DNA of 64,000 bases from Rheinheimera oceanensis (GCF_018831085.1 NZ_JAGPNM010000005.1:1-64000); one strand, 5' to 3'. Numbered from the stretch's first letter, positions 27,499 through 36,773 are shown. Made by a program: numbers and translations. The notes: generated from the sequence alone by a model not told the origin.

Positions 27499-28866
27499 AT
27501 GTTTGAAAATCTTTCTGATCGTTTAAGCGCCACGCTAAAGAACATTACCGGCCGGGGTCGTTTAACTGAAGACAACGTTAAAGATACGCTGCGCGAAGTA
27601 CGCATGGCACTGCTTGAAGCAGACGTAGCGCTGCCGGTAGTGCGTGATTTTGTTGCTAATGTGAAAGAGCGCTCAGTTGGGCTGGAAGTAAGCAAAAGCC
27701 TGACTCCCGGCCAGGAGTTTCTGAAAATTGTCCGTAAAGCCTTAGAAGAGGCAATGGGCGATGCTAATGAAGAGTTGGCCCTGAATACGCAACCGCCGGC
27801 GGTAGTTTTAATGGCTGGCCTGCAGGGCGCCGGTAAAACGACATCGGTAGGTAAACTGGCCAAGTTTTTAACTGAGCGTAAAAAGAAAAAAGTACTGGTA
27901 GTATCAGCCGACGTGTATCGCCCGGCGGCGATTAAACAACTGGAAACCCTGGCCAAAGATATTGGTATAGAGTTTTTCCCAAGCGACATTTCACAAAAAC
28001 CAATAGATATTGTTAATGCTGCTATTGCGCATGCCCGTACCCGCATTTTTGATGTGTTGTTAGTTGATACTGCCGGTCGTTTGCATGTCGACAGCGACAT
28101 GATGGATGAAATTAAAGCGCTTCATGCGGCAGTAAAGCCTATTGAAACCCTGTTTGTGGTAGATGCCATGACAGGCCAGGATGCAGCGAATACTGCCAAA
28201 GCTTTTAACGATGCTTTACCACTTACCGGGGTTATTTTAACCAAAACCGATGGCGATGCACGGGGCGGAGCGGCGCTGTCTATCCGCCATATTACCGGCA
28301 AGCCGATTAAGTTTTTAGGTACAGGTGAAAAAACCGATGCACTAGAGCCGTTCCATCCGGACAGGGTGGCATCACGTATTCTCGGTATGGGCGATGTGCT
28401 GAGCTTAATTGAAGAGCTTGAGCAAAAAGTAGATAAAGAAAAATCTGCCAAAATGGCGCAGAAGATGATGAAAGGCAAAGGCTTTTCATTAGAAGATTTT
28501 CGTGAGCAGCTGGTGCAGATGCGCGGTATGGGCGGCATGATGTCAATGCTGGACAAATTGCCTGGTATGAAAAACCTGCCCGCTGGTGCGATGAATCAGA
28601 TGGGCGACAAACAGTTTGTTAAAATGGAAGCTATTATCAATTCAATGACACCAAAAGAGCGTGAATTCCCGGATTTGCTTAAAGGCTCACGTAAAAAACG
28701 TATTGCTGCCGGTTCCGGTACTCAGGTGCAGGATATTAACCAACTGCTGAAACAGTTTACCCAGATGCAGAAGATGATGAAGCAGATGTCGGGTAAAGGT
28801 GGCTTAATGAAGATGATGCGTAGTATGGGTGGTAAGCTGCCGCCGGGTATGCTGCCACCGCGTTAA
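27499..28866 (+). CDS. ffh: Signal recognition particle protein Ffh
   Basis: Ffh binds 4.5S RNA and signal sequences to deliver inner membrane proteins to FtsY and SecYEG. The NG GTPase domain has GLQGAGKTTS (107-116), DTAGR (from 190) and TKTDGDARGG. The C-terminal M domain is rich in methionine (MQKMMKQM, GLMKMMRSMGG). The 455-residue length is normal. It is divergent from ypjD and followed by its own terminator. Confidence 0.98.
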   Translation: MFENLSDRLSATLKNITGRGRLTEDNVKDTLREVRMALLEADVALPVVRDFVANVKERSVGLEVSKSLTPGQEFLKIVRKALEEAMGDANEELALNTQPPAVVLMAGLQGAGKTTSVGKLAKFLTERKKKKVLVVSADVYRPAAIKQLETLAKDIGIEFFPSDISQKPIDIVNAAIAHARTRIFDVLLVDTAGRLHVDSDMMDEIKALHAAVKPIETLFVVDAMTGQDAANTAKAFNDALPLTGVILTKTDGDARGGAALSIRHITGKPIKFLGTGEKTDALEPFHPDRVASRILGMGDVLSLIEELEQKVDKEKSAKMAQKMMKGKGFSLEDFREQLVQMRGMGGMMSMLDKLPGMKNLPAGAMNQMGDKQFVKMEAIINSMTPKEREFPDLLKGSRKKRIAAGSGTQVQDINQLLKQFTQMQKMMKQMSGKGGLMKMMRSMGGKLPPGMLPPR

Positions 28867-28884
28867 GTGGCAAACTGCTTACGT

Positions 28885-28912
28885 AACCCCGCTGTGATGC
28901 GGGGTTTTATTT
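28885..28912 (+). terminator. Terminator after ffh
   Basis: AACCCCGC / GCGGGGTT around a 6-base loop is followed by TTATTT, 18 bases after the ffh stop. Confidence 0.88.
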
Positions 28913-28956
28913 AGCCGCACACTAATGCTGTAATAGCAGCCAAACCGCGAAATACC

Positions 28957-28984
28957 TTGCAATTGAGCCTCAAATCAGTAAAAT
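28957..28984 (+). promoter_or_regulatory. Promoter of the rpsP operon
   Basis: TTGCAA (28957-28962) and TAAAAT (28979-28984) are separated by 16 bases. They lie 74 bases before the rpsP start codon. Confidence 0.6.
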
Positions 28985-28989
28985 GCTGC

Positions 28990-29025
28990 AGCCCTTCGGT
29001 CTGACTGGAGGGCTTTGTTATTTTT
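28990..29025 (+). promoter_or_regulatory. Leader hairpin with U-tract upstream of rpsP
   Basis: AGCCCT (28990-28995) can pair with AGGGCT (29009-29014), followed by TTGTTATTTTT. If transcription starts near 28991, this hairpin forms at the very 5' end of the mRNA. It looks like a weak terminator and could be an attenuator for the ribosomal protein operon, or a 5' stabiliser. Confidence 0.45.
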
Positions 29026-29058
29026 GATAAAACCTGAACGATAAAATTAGAGGGCCTT

Positions 29059-29310
29059 ATGGTAACTATTCGTTTACAACGTGGTGGCGCGAAAAAGCGT
29101 CCATTTTACCAAGTTGTGGTAGCGGACAGCCGTTTTGCTCGTGATGGCCGTTTTATTGAGCGCGTGGGTTTCTTTAACCCAATCGCCGGCGGTACTGAAG
29201 AGAAACTGCGTCTGGACCTGGACCGCGTTAATCACTGGGTAGCACAAGGTGCTTCACTGAGTGATCGCGTGGCTACTTTGGTAAAAAACGCTAAGAAAGC
29301 AGCTGCTTAA
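29059..29310 (+). CDS. rpsP: 30S ribosomal protein bS16
   Basis: The 83-residue product matches S16 from its first residues ([20 protein letters not shown]) through the FNPIAGG motif. It binds 16S rRNA early in small subunit assembly. It heads the rpsP-rimM-trmD-rplS operon, with AGAGGG before the ATG. Confidence 0.99.
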   Translation: MVTIRLQRGGAKKRPFYQVVVADSRFARDGRFIERVGFFNPIAGGTEEKLRLDLDRVNHWVAQGASLSDRVATLVKNAKKAAA

Positions 29311-29339
29311 TTAGCGAAAGGTCGTGTGGAGTAGTCAGC

Positions 29340-29867
29340 TTGAGTGAGAAAGATTTAGTCGTTCTTGGCAAATTTGGTGCAGTTTACGGCATCAATGGCT
29401 GGCTGAAAGTTAACGCTTACACCGACTCCCCGGAAGGGATTTTTGATTACACACCCTGGCAAATAAAATTTCAGGGTAACTGGCAACCAGTGCAGGTTTC
29501 CAGCTGGAAGCGCCATAGCAATGGCCTGATAGCGAAACTGGACGGCGTCAATGATCGGGATCTGGCACAGCAGTATGTCAATGCTGAAATTGCCGTAGCA
29601 AGCCAGGCGCTGCCTTCTTTGGAAGACGGTGAATATTACTGGAAAGACCTGATGGGCTTAGCAGTAATAAACGAGGCGGGCTACCACTTAGGTGAAGTAA
29701 CCGACATGATGGAAACCGGTTCTAACGACGTATTAGTTGTTAAAGCCAACCGTACCGATGCATTTGGTCAGAAAGAAAGGTTGTTGCCGTTTTTAACCGA
29801 TAGCGTGATTAAAAGCGTCGATTTAACCGAGCGTCGCATTATCGTAGACTGGGATCCCGCGTTTTAA
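29340..29867 (+). CDS. rimM: 16S rRNA processing / ribosome maturation factor RimM
   Basis: RimM binds S19 and helps mature the 30S head. The N-terminal RimM domain ([18 protein letters not shown]) and the C-terminal PRC barrel ([11 protein letters not shown]) are both visible. The start is TTG at 29340. The stop codon overlaps the trmD ATG by one base. The 175-aa length is normal. Confidence 0.97.
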   Translation: MSEKDLVVLGKFGAVYGINGWLKVNAYTDSPEGIFDYTPWQIKFQGNWQPVQVSSWKRHSNGLIAKLDGVNDRDLAQQYVNAEIAVASQALPSLEDGEYYWKDLMGLAVINEAGYHLGEVTDMMETGSNDVLVVKANRTDAFGQKERLLPFLTDSVIKSVDLTERRIIVDWDPAF

Positions 29868-30655
29868 TGCCGGATGACACTAAACTGTGGGTAGGGGTTG
29901 TATCCTTATTCCCGGAAATGTTTCAGGCAATAACGCAATATGGGGTAACCGGCCGTGCTGTAAAGCAAGGTATTATGCAACTGCAATGTTGGAACCCGCG
30001 TGATTTTACAACGGACAAACATCGCACTGTAGATGACCGGCCTTATGGTGGTGGCCCCGGTATGCTGATGATGGTGCAGCCGCTGCGTGACGCTATACGC
30101 GCTGCCAAGCAAGCTGCAGGTGAAGGTGTACACACGGTGTATTTGTCGCCGCAAGGCCGCAAGTTAGACCAACAAGGTGTCACTGAACTGGCGACGTATT
30201 CTAAGCTGCTGTTAGTAGCTGGCCGGTATGAAGGCATTGATGAGCGCGTAATAGAAAGCGAAATTGATTCAGAATGGTCAATTGGTGATTACGTGTTAAG
30301 TGGCGGTGAATTGCCGGCGATGACACTGATAGATGCTGTGTCGCGCTTAGTACCTGGTGTACTTGGGCATGAGCAGTCAGCAGAGCAGGATTCTTTTGCA
30401 TCCGGTTTGCTGGATTGTCCACACTACACAAGGCCGGAAGTGTTATCAGACAAACAGGTTCCCGCAGTATTACTGAGTGGTAACCATGAAAATATACGAC
30501 GCTGGCGTTTAAAGCAGTCTCTTGGGAGAACCTGGCTTAGACGACCGGATATGTTAAATCTCCTGGCTCTGACTGAGGAGCAACGACGGTTACTGGCTGA
30601 GTTCCAACGTGAACATCAGCAAGAGTGCCGGGCGGGGCAGCAAGAAGACAGTTAA
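29867..30655 (+). CDS. trmD: tRNA (guanine-37-N1)-methyltransferase
   Basis: TrmD methylates G37 next to the anticodon and so prevents +1 frameshifting. It is a SPOUT enzyme with a trefoil knot; the SAM-binding segments [20 protein letters not shown] and [13 protein letters not shown] are present. The C-terminal region includes RPDML. The 262-aa length is slightly above E. coli (255 aa). Translation is coupled to rimM by a TAATG overlap. Confidence 0.98.
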   Translation: MPDDTKLWVGVVSLFPEMFQAITQYGVTGRAVKQGIMQLQCWNPRDFTTDKHRTVDDRPYGGGPGMLMMVQPLRDAIRAAKQAAGEGVHTVYLSPQGRKLDQQGVTELATYSKLLLVAGRYEGIDERVIESEIDSEWSIGDYVLSGGELPAMTLIDAVSRLVPGVLGHEQSAEQDSFASGLLDCPHYTRPEVLSDKQVPAVLLSGNHENIRRWRLKQSLGRTWLRRPDMLNLLALTEEQRRLLAEFQREHQQECRAGQQEDS

Positions 30656-30677
30656 TTCCAGGTAAAGTGAGATTGTT

Positions 30678-31037
30678 ATGAGCAAAGTTAGCCAAAACAT
30701 CATCAAAATGCTTGAAGACGAGCAGTTAAAGAAAGACGTTCCTGCGTTTGCGCCGGGCGACACTGTCGTAGTTCAGGTAAAAGTAACTGAAGGCGATAAA
30801 ACCCGTCTGCAGGCTTTTGAAGGCGTAGTTATCGCAAAACGTAACCGTGGTCTGCACTCAGCATTCACAGTACGTAAAATCTCTAATGGCGAAGGTGTTG
30901 AGCGTGTATTCCAGACGCACAGCCCAATGGTAGACAGCATCACCGTGAAACGTCGTGGTGCAGTACGCCGTGCTAAGCTTTACTACTTACGCGATCGTTC
31001 AGGTAAATCAGCGCGTATCCGCGAAAAGCTTAACTAA
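30678..31037 (+). CDS. rplS: 50S ribosomal protein bL19
   Basis: The 119-residue protein matches L19, with [27 protein letters not shown] and the C-terminal [15 protein letters not shown]. It lies at the 30S-50S interface. It ends the operon and is followed by a strong terminator. Confidence 0.99.
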   Translation: MSKVSQNIIKMLEDEQLKKDVPAFAPGDTVVVQVKVTEGDKTRLQAFEGVVIAKRNRGLHSAFTVRKISNGEGVERVFQTHSPMVDSITVKRRGAVRRAKLYYLRDRSGKSARIREKLN

Positions 31038-31046
31038 GCTACCCTT

Positions 31047-31080
31047 AAAAGGCCGACACTCTTGTCGGCCTTTTTTCTTT
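31047..31080 (+). terminator. Terminator of the rpsP-rplS operon
   Basis: GGCCGACA / TGTCGGCC with the loop CTCT is flanked by AAAA on the left and TTTTTTCTTTTT on the right. It begins 9 bases after the rplS stop. Confidence 0.95.
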
Positions 31081-31097
31081 TTGGCATAGTGCACTCT

Positions 31098-31712
31098 ATG
31101 ACCAACATGAAAGCACCACTGGCTGCACCCATTCTTAACTTGTTGCAAGGCCAGCTGGAAAGCCTGATCCTGGCGTTTACACCACAGCACAGCCCGATAG
31201 AAGAGCAGTATTTGTTATCGCGCCTTGGGTTAAAGCTACACAGCGATACGCTGCAAAGCGCCGATCTTGCCCGCTTTCAACAACACTTTGTGCTGTACCA
31301 CCTGCTATACCGCATTCAGCAGCACTGGCTGGCTCAGCGCCACGGCTATTTAGCCATTGGCCTGGCCAAACTGCAGTTGCTACCGTTTACTGAAGCATTA
31401 CCGCCAAACTCCGACACCGGCCGGCAAGACTATTATCTTAACTGGCAGAATTTTTACGCCATGACAGAGCAATTACTTGATCAGCATCTGGATGCTTTCT
31501 GGCAACAACTACAGCGTCCGGTTGTGCCGGTAAATACTATGCCACACGGCGAGGCACTGGCTTTACTTGGCCTGTCTGCAACGTTTACGCCGCAGCAGTT
31601 GAAAAAGGCCTATCGTAGCAAGGCGTTACAACTGCACCCGGATCGCGGCGGCGAGCAACAGCAATTTATTTTACTGCAACAGGCTTATCAGCAACTACAG
31701 TTACCCGGCTGA
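31098..31712 (+). CDS. DnaJ-related protein with a C-terminal J domain
   Basis: A 204-residue protein. Residues 1 to about 140 match the DnaJ-related N-terminal domain known from Vibrio and Shewanella (LARFQQHFVLYHLLYRIQQHW). The last ~55 residues form a short J domain with the diagnostic HPD at 180-182 (LQLHPDRGGEQQQF), which stimulates Hsp70 ATPase activity. The J domain at the C terminus is the reverse of classical DnaJ. The frame extends back into the rplS terminator, so the ATG at 31098 (or 31107) is the likely start. The client and partner Hsp70 are unknown. Confidence 0.8.
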   Translation: MTNMKAPLAAPILNLLQGQLESLILAFTPQHSPIEEQYLLSRLGLKLHSDTLQSADLARFQQHFVLYHLLYRIQQHWLAQRHGYLAIGLAKLQLLPFTEALPPNSDTGRQDYYLNWQNFYAMTEQLLDQHLDAFWQQLQRPVVPVNTMPHGEALALLGLSATFTPQQLKKAYRSKALQLHPDRGGEQQQFILLQQAYQQLQLPG

Positions 31713-31721
31713 TAGTTTTTT

Positions 31722-31739
31722 TGTACACTTAAATATACA
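31722..31739 (+). promoter_or_regulatory. TyrR-box-like operator 1 upstream of aroF
   Basis: TGTACA-N6-TATACA agrees with the TyrR consensus TGTAAA-N6-TTTACA at 10 of 12 positions. The key G and C are exactly 14 bases apart. It lies upstream of the aroF -35 element. Confidence 0.6.
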
Positions 31740-31795
31740 TATTTTCTATGGTGCAATTATTTGCTGCTATGTTGATTTTATTGGCCTGCAATGGG

Positions 31796-31824
31796 TTGAC
31801 GCGCTGCTTTATGATCTTTACTAT
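31796..31824 (+). promoter_or_regulatory. Candidate promoter of aroF-tyrA
   Basis: TTGACG (31796-31801) and TACTAT (31819-31824) are 17 bases apart. Transcription would start near 31831, between the two TyrR-like boxes, about 115 bases before the aroF ATG. Confidence 0.6.
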
Positions 31825-31853
31825 TCGTAAATCGTATTTAAATGATTACGTGT

Positions 31854-31871
31854 TGTAAGTTAAAGTTTACG
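31854..31871 (+). promoter_or_regulatory. TyrR-box-like operator 2 upstream of aroF
   Basis: TGTAAG-N6-TTTACG is a symmetric 10 of 12 match to the TyrR consensus, with the invariant G and C 14 bases apart. It lies about 25 bases downstream of the predicted transcription start, a position suited to repression. Confidence 0.7.
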
Positions 31872-31946
31872 TAAGGGCGCAGCTTAGCAAATTTAGCGTT
31901 TTTACCTATGCTTACGGCTTATAACACCGCACACCGGAGTTTTAGC

Positions 31947-33005
31947 ATGAGTAAAATAGTAGACGACCTGCGCATAGTGGCAGAAAAGCCATTAAGCCCA
32001 CCGGCAGTATTAAAAAAAGTACTGCCATTGTCAGAGCAGGGTGCCCAGTTTGTACAACAGGCGCGTAATACCATTGCTGATATTGTACACGGCCGTGATA
32101 AACGGCTTTTAGTGGTAACAGGACCCTGTTCCATTCACGACCCTGTGGCCGCAATTGAATATGCGCAAAAGTTAAAACAGCTGCAGCTGCAATACGCCGA
32201 TAGCCTGTACATAGTGATGCGGGTTTATTTTGAAAAACCGCGCACTACAGTGGGCTGGAAAGGCTTTATTAATGACCCGCATCTGGACGACTCGTTCGAT
32301 CTGGAAACCGGCTTAACCTGGGGGCGTGAATTACTGCTAAAGATGGTTGAGATGGCGTTACCTACAGCGACGGAAGCGCTTGATCCTATCAGCCCGCAAT
32401 ATATGTCGGATTTAATCAGCTGGTCTGCCATCGGTGCCCGTACGGTAGAGTCACAAACTCACCGTGAAATGGCCAGCGGCCTGTCGATGCCGGTAGGCTT
32501 TAAAAACGGCACCGACGGTAATTTAAATATCGCCCTGAACGCGCTGCAATCAGCCGCCAGCGGCCACAGCTTTATTGGTATTAATCAGCGCGGCGAAGTC
32601 AGCTTAGTACAAACTGCCGGTAATCCGGATGGTCATATTATTTTGCGTGGTGGTGCCAAGCCTAACTATGACGAGCAAAGCATTGGCGAAGCGCTGGCCA
32701 AGCTGGATAAACTGAAATTGCCGCGCGGTATAGTGGTTGATTGCAGCCACGGTAACTCCAATAAAGATCATAACCGTCAGGGTGAAGTGGCGCACAACGT
32801 GCTGGCGCAGCGCCTGGCCGGTAACGACGCCATTATCGGCATTATGCTGGAAAGCCATTTATTTGCCGGACGCCAGGATTTAATTGACGGTAAAGCCGAA
32901 AAGTATGGTGTGTCGGTAACGGATGCCTGCATTGATTGGGATACTACCGCCCAGCTACTGGCAGCATTACACCAGCAAATGCAGCCGGCCGTGGTAGCTG
33001 CCTGA
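31947..33005 (+). CDS. aroF: 3-deoxy-7-phosphoheptulonate (DAHP) synthase, class I
   Basis: DAHP synthase condenses erythrose 4-phosphate and phosphoenolpyruvate to open the shikimate pathway. Conserved blocks include VTGPCSIHDP, RVYFEKPRTTVGWKG, GFKNGTDGN and VDCSHGNSNKDH. The 352-residue length fits the AroF/AroG/AroH group. The name aroF (tyrosine-sensitive) is chosen from its linkage to tyrA and the TyrR-like boxes; feedback specificity was not read from residues. The ATG at 31947 is preferred to 31908 because it matches the family start. tyrA begins one base after the stop. Confidence 0.92.
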   Translation: MSKIVDDLRIVAEKPLSPPAVLKKVLPLSEQGAQFVQQARNTIADIVHGRDKRLLVVTGPCSIHDPVAAIEYAQKLKQLQLQYADSLYIVMRVYFEKPRTTVGWKGFINDPHLDDSFDLETGLTWGRELLLKMVEMALPTATEALDPISPQYMSDLISWSAIGARTVESQTHREMASGLSMPVGFKNGTDGNLNIALNALQSAASGHSFIGINQRGEVSLVQTAGNPDGHIILRGGAKPNYDEQSIGEALAKLDKLKLPRGIVVDCSHGNSNKDHNRQGEVAHNVLAQRLAGNDAIIGIMLESHLFAGRQDLIDGKAEKYGVSVTDACIDWDTTAQLLAALHQQMQPAVVAA

Positions 33006-33006
33006 C

Positions 33007-34140
33007 ATGACAAATTTGACAGCACAGCAGGCTCTTGCACCACTGCGTCAGCAAATAGACAGCATTGACAGCCAGTTAGTGGCGCTGCTTGCCGAGCGCG
33101 CTAAAGTGACCGCACAGGTGGGTAAAATAAAGCAGCAATTTGCCTTACCGGTATATGTGCCAGAGCGCGAGCAGGCGCTGTTGGCGGCCAGGCGTGAACA
33201 GGCGCAAGTGCTTGGTGTATCGGCAGACTTAACTGAAGATGTGCTGCGCCGCATTATGCGCGAGTCATACCAAACTCAGGAAAGCGGCTTTGTGTGTTGC
33301 CGCGAGGGTGGCGGCAAGGTGGTTGTAGTTGGCGGCGCCGGTGCGCTTGGTGCCCGTTTTGTTAGTCTTTTTCAGCGCTCCGGCTACGAGGTTGCAGTGC
33401 TGGAGCCACAAGACTGGCCGCGTTCAGAGATGCTGTGTGCCAATGCCGCCCTGGTGTTACTGGCTGCGCCTATTACCTTAACTGAGCGGTTAATCAATCA
33501 ATTACCAGCATTACCGGCTGACTGCGTACTGGCTGATATAACCAGTATTAAGCAGCAGCCATTATCAGCCATGATGGCAAAGCATGGCGGCCCGGTGGTA
33601 GGGTTACACCCGATGTTTGGCCCCGATATAACTAACCTGGTAAAACAGGTGGTAGTGGTATGCCATGGCCGGGATGAAAGCCAATACAAGTGGCTGCTAA
33701 AACAGCTTAATGTCTGGGGTGCTGAGCTGGCGGTAAAGCAGGCCGCAGAGCACGATAGCGCCATGCAGCTTATTCAGGCCATGCGGCACTTTTCTTCTCT
33801 GGTGTATGGTGTGCATTTGGCTGACGAGAATGCCGATCTGAATGAGCTATTGCAGCTAAGCTCGCCAATTTACCGGTTAGAGCTGGCGATGGTAGGGCGC
33901 TTATTTGCGCAAAATGCTGAGCTATATGCCGATATTATGTTGTCATCCGGTGAGGTCGCTGCTTTGCTGGAGCGCTATCAACAGCGCTTTGCTACACTGC
34001 TGCAGCTACTTAAAGCTAAAGACAAAGCTGGTTTAATGGCGCAGTTTGGTAAAGGCCAGCAGTTTTTTGGTGATCTTGCCGGGCAGTTTTTGCAAGAGAG
34101 CAAACAGCTACTGCAAAAAGCTGCCGACAGCCGCAGCTAA
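33007..34140 (+). CDS. tyrA: Bifunctional chorismate mutase / prephenate dehydrogenase
   Basis: TyrA converts chorismate to prephenate and then to 4-hydroxyphenylpyruvate. The N-terminal ~90 residues are an AroQ chorismate mutase (LRQQIDSIDSQLVALLAERAK-like helix, with PVYVPERE). A Rossmann NAD site follows near 109-115 (VVGGAGALGARF), and LHPMFGPD is the dehydrogenase motif. The 377-aa length matches E. coli (373 aa). It shares the aroF promoter. Confidence 0.96.
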   Translation: MTNLTAQQALAPLRQQIDSIDSQLVALLAERAKVTAQVGKIKQQFALPVYVPEREQALLAARREQAQVLGVSADLTEDVLRRIMRESYQTQESGFVCCREGGGKVVVVGGAGALGARFVSLFQRSGYEVAVLEPQDWPRSEMLCANAALVLLAAPITLTERLINQLPALPADCVLADITSIKQQPLSAMMAKHGGPVVGLHPMFGPDITNLVKQVVVVCHGRDESQYKWLLKQLNVWGAELAVKQAAEHDSAMQLIQAMRHFSSLVYGVHLADENADLNELLQLSSPIYRLELAMVGRLFAQNAELYADIMLSSGEVAALLERYQQRFATLLQLLKAKDKAGLMAQFGKGQQFFGDLAGQFLQESKQLLQKAADSRS

Positions 34141-34164
34141 TAGCAGACAGCTGATCGCGGCGCG

Positions 34165-35046
34165 TCAGCCGGGCAGTTGGTAAAAGTCCAGTATCAGCTG
34201 CCAGGCTTGCTCGGGTGTATCAGCGTACTGGATCAGCTCCAGATCTGAAGCGCTGATCACGCCTTCTTCTACCAGCATGTCAAAGTTAATCAATTTTTGC
34301 CAAAAGGCTTTGTCATATAAAATTACCGGTACCCGTTCGGCCTTTTTGGTTTGAATAAGCGTTAGTGTTTCAAACAGCTCATCTAAAGTACCAAAACCAC
34401 CGGGAAAGGCGACTAAAGCACGGGCGCGTTGTAAAAAGTGCATTTTACGAATCGCAAAATAGTGAAACTGAAAACAAAACTGCGGGGTAATGTAAGGGTT
34501 GGGTTGCTGTTCTCTTGGCAGCACAATGTTTAAGCCTATGCTTTCGCCGCCGGCGTCCATTGCGCCGCGATTGGCCGCTTCCATCACGCCCGGACCGCCG
34601 CCGCTGATAATAGTCATGGCGCAGTCGGGATTACAACAGCTGTAGCGGGCTGCCAAGGCAGAAAAATGCTGAGCTGCGGCATAATACTTACTGTTAGCCT
34701 GCTGCTTTTTTGCCCGTACCAGCGCCTGCTGGTTGTCAGGGGTATTGTTTTCTGCACATTGTTGTTCTGCAAGCGCTACGGCAGTTTTGGCCTGTTCCGG
34801 CGATAAAAACCGCGCGCTGCCAAAGACTACTATGGTAGCCGTAATATTGTACTGCTCCAGCACCAGTTGTGGTTTTAAATACTCCAGTTGCAGGCGCACA
34901 TGGCGCAACTCGTCCTGCATTAAAAATTCATTGTCGGCAAACGCCAGACGGTAAGAGCTATGGTCCTGCAACCTGGCTATTGCGTCCAATGATTGCTGTG
35001 CCGACGCCAGATGGCGCTCGTGTAACTGATGTGGGTCGCCTGACAT
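34165..35046 (-). CDS. LOG-family (TIGR00730-like) Rossmann-fold protein
   Basis: A 293-residue member of the LOG / nucleotide 5'-monophosphate phosphoribohydrolase family. The two diagnostic loops are GGGPGVMEAANRGA (near 150) and PGGFGTLDELFE (near 218). The N-terminal ~70 residues extend beyond the minimal LOG domain, as in the longer family members. Activity on AMP or cytokinin nucleotides is known for some members but not predictable here. The ATG at 35046 is preceded by GGGAGG at good spacing, so the longer frame to 35097 is unlikely. Confidence 0.87.
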   Translation of the reverse strand: MSGDPHQLHERHLASAQQSLDAIARLQDHSSYRLAFADNEFLMQDELRHVRLQLEYLKPQLVLEQYNITATIVVFGSARFLSPEQAKTAVALAEQQCAENNTPDNQQALVRAKKQQANSKYYAAAQHFSALAARYSCCNPDCAMTIISGGGPGVMEAANRGAMDAGGESIGLNIVLPREQQPNPYITPQFCFQFHYFAIRKMHFLQRARALVAFPGGFGTLDELFETLTLIQTKKAERVPVILYDKAFWQKLINFDMLVEEGVISASDLELIQYADTPEQAWQLILDFYQLPG

Positions 35047-35177
35047 ATTGTCCTCCCAGGGCACTGAAACAAACTTCATACTATGGCAAGGTAACAAACT
35101 AAGCTATTGTTTGACTAAGATTAATGTTTTCTATTTGTTTCACTGTTAGGTTAGGCCACCCTTTTGAAGGATGAAAA

Positions 35178-36773
35178 ATGTGGACTGATATGTTAATGGC
35201 CTTTGGGGCGCTGGGCTTAATTTTACTTGGTATGGATTGGATGAGCCAGGGGTTAAAAGTGGCCGCTGGCCCAAACCTGCTGCAGTTTTTGCAGCGCTGG
35301 ACTAATACACCGCTGCAGGGCGTGGCCTTTGGTACTGTGGCTACCGTGGCAGTGCAATCTTCCAGTGCTATTACGGTTACTACCATCGGTTTTGTTAATG
35401 CCGGCATTTTATCACTGCAAAACGCCGCTTTTGTTATTTATGGCAGTAATGTAGGTACTTCGCTGACCGGCTGGTTTATCGCTTTGGTGGGATTGCAGTT
35501 TAAAATAGATGCGCTGGCGCTGCCCATTATAGGTTTAGGCGCGTTGTTAAAGCTGTTTGGCCGTAGTAGCCGAAATAAAGGCATGGGTGAAGGCTTGCTG
35601 GGTTTTGGTTTGCTGTTTCTCGGCTTAGCGTTTTTAAAGCAAAGTTTTGATACCGCCTTTGTCGATATTAATTTTAGTGGCCTGGCACAGTTGGGCGTAT
35701 GGGGCATTTTAGCCGGCGTGCTGCTGGGCACTTTACTCAGCACCCTTATGCAGGCCTCCATTGCAGTAATCGCACTGGTTATTACAGCGGTGTCGACAGG
35801 CATTATTCCGCTATCGTTAGCTGCAGCTTTTGTTATCGGTGCCAACCTTGGTACTACCTCTACTGCGCTAATGTCCACTCTGGCGGCCACAGCTAAAGCG
35901 AAACGTCTGGCCTGGCTGCATGTTATTTTTAATGTGCTAACCGGGCTGGTGGCTTTATTACTGTTATCGCCATTGCTGTGGGGCATAAACCTGTTACAGC
36001 AGTGGTTGTTTAGCACGCCACAGCCGGCGGTAAGCCTGGCGTTGTTTCATACCTTGTTTAACGTTCTTGGCGTGTTGCTGATGTGGCCGGTAACCGGCCG
36101 GCTGGTACTGTGGCTGAATAAGAGGTTCCGGCGGCAGAATAGCGCCGGTTTACGCTACCTGGACGCATCCAGCCTGGCTATACCGGCACTGGCCATTAAT
36201 GGTCTTGGCGCCGAGCTGCTTCGGGTTGGCCAGCTTATTGCTGCTCAGGCAGTGCGGTTGGCACAGGCCCAGCCCACTGAAGCGGATAGCATTGATGATA
36301 TCCGCAGTTTACAGGCAGAGATCAACAGCTATATGCACCGGTTGGGCAGGGAGCCTTTGCCTGCAGAAGAGGCGATGCTGCTGAATGAGCTGGTAAAAAG
36401 CCAGTTGCAACTGGAAATGACACTGCAACTGTTACCGGTGCTGACACAGCATTTGGCTGCTGATATTGCAGTATTTCATAACGAAGCAGAGCTTTGGGAA
36501 CTGTTAAGCCGGGCAACCTGGCCGGATGATGCTGGGCAGATCCGCAGTAGTTACCGTGAATTGCTACGCCAGCGTGAGCAAAATAAGAAGCAGTTATACA
36601 CCTTAGTATTACAAGAGCGGGTAAGTAAAGACGCCGGAGGTGAACAATTGCTGCGCTTAGCGGAAACCAAACGTTTTACCCGGCAACTGACCCGTGCTTT
36701 GCTATCGCTTGGCGCGTTGCAAAGCCGGTTTGAACCTTTAACAGACAACAAGGAGGCAACTGATGCCGCTTAA
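35178..36773 (+). CDS. Na+/phosphate cotransporter family protein (NptA/YjbB type)
   Basis: A 531-residue membrane protein. The first ~320 residues hold two inverted Na/Pi repeats with the signature QSSSA (60-64) and, in the second repeat, QASIA; both lie in hydrophobic hairpins. The C-terminal ~190 residues are helical and PhoU-like, as in YjbB. It should exchange phosphate with sodium, and YjbB-type proteins can export phosphate. The last 11 bases overlap the next gene, whose ribosome-binding site lies inside this frame. Confidence 0.87.
   Translation: MWTDMLMAFGALGLILLGMDWMSQGLKVAAGPNLLQFLQRWTNTPLQGVAFGTVATVAVQSSSAITVTTIGFVNAGILSLQNAAFVIYGSNVGTSLTGWFIALVGLQFKIDALALPIIGLGALLKLFGRSSRNKGMGEGLLGFGLLFLGLAFLKQSFDTAFVDINFSGLAQLGVWGILAGVLLGTLLSTLMQASIAVIALVITAVSTGIIPLSLAAAFVIGANLGTTSTALMSTLAATAKAKRLAWLHVIFNVLTGLVALLLLSPLLWGINLLQQWLFSTPQPAVSLALFHTLFNVLGVLLMWPVTGRLVLWLNKRFRRQNSAGLRYLDASSLAIPALAINGLGAELLRVGQLIAAQAVRLAQAQPTEADSIDDIRSLQAEINSYMHRLGREPLPAEEAMLLNELVKSQLQLEMTLQLLPVLTQHLAADIAVFHNEAELWELLSRATWPDDAGQIRSSYRELLRQREQNKKQLYTLVLQERVSKDAGGEQLLRLAETKRFTRQLTRALLSLGALQSRFEPLTDNKEATDAA

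Noticed and set aside
31826..31843. A third TyrR-like sequence (CGTAAA-N6-TTAAAT)
   Set aside because: The invariant C of the right half is missing at the required spacing and only a weak match remains.
31748..31858. A 36-codon hydrophobic frame (MVQLFAAML...) upstream of aroF, considered as a leader peptide or small membrane protein
   Set aside because: It has no ribosome-binding site, the best promoter lies inside it, and it is not rich in Phe, Tyr or Trp codons. It is probably chance.
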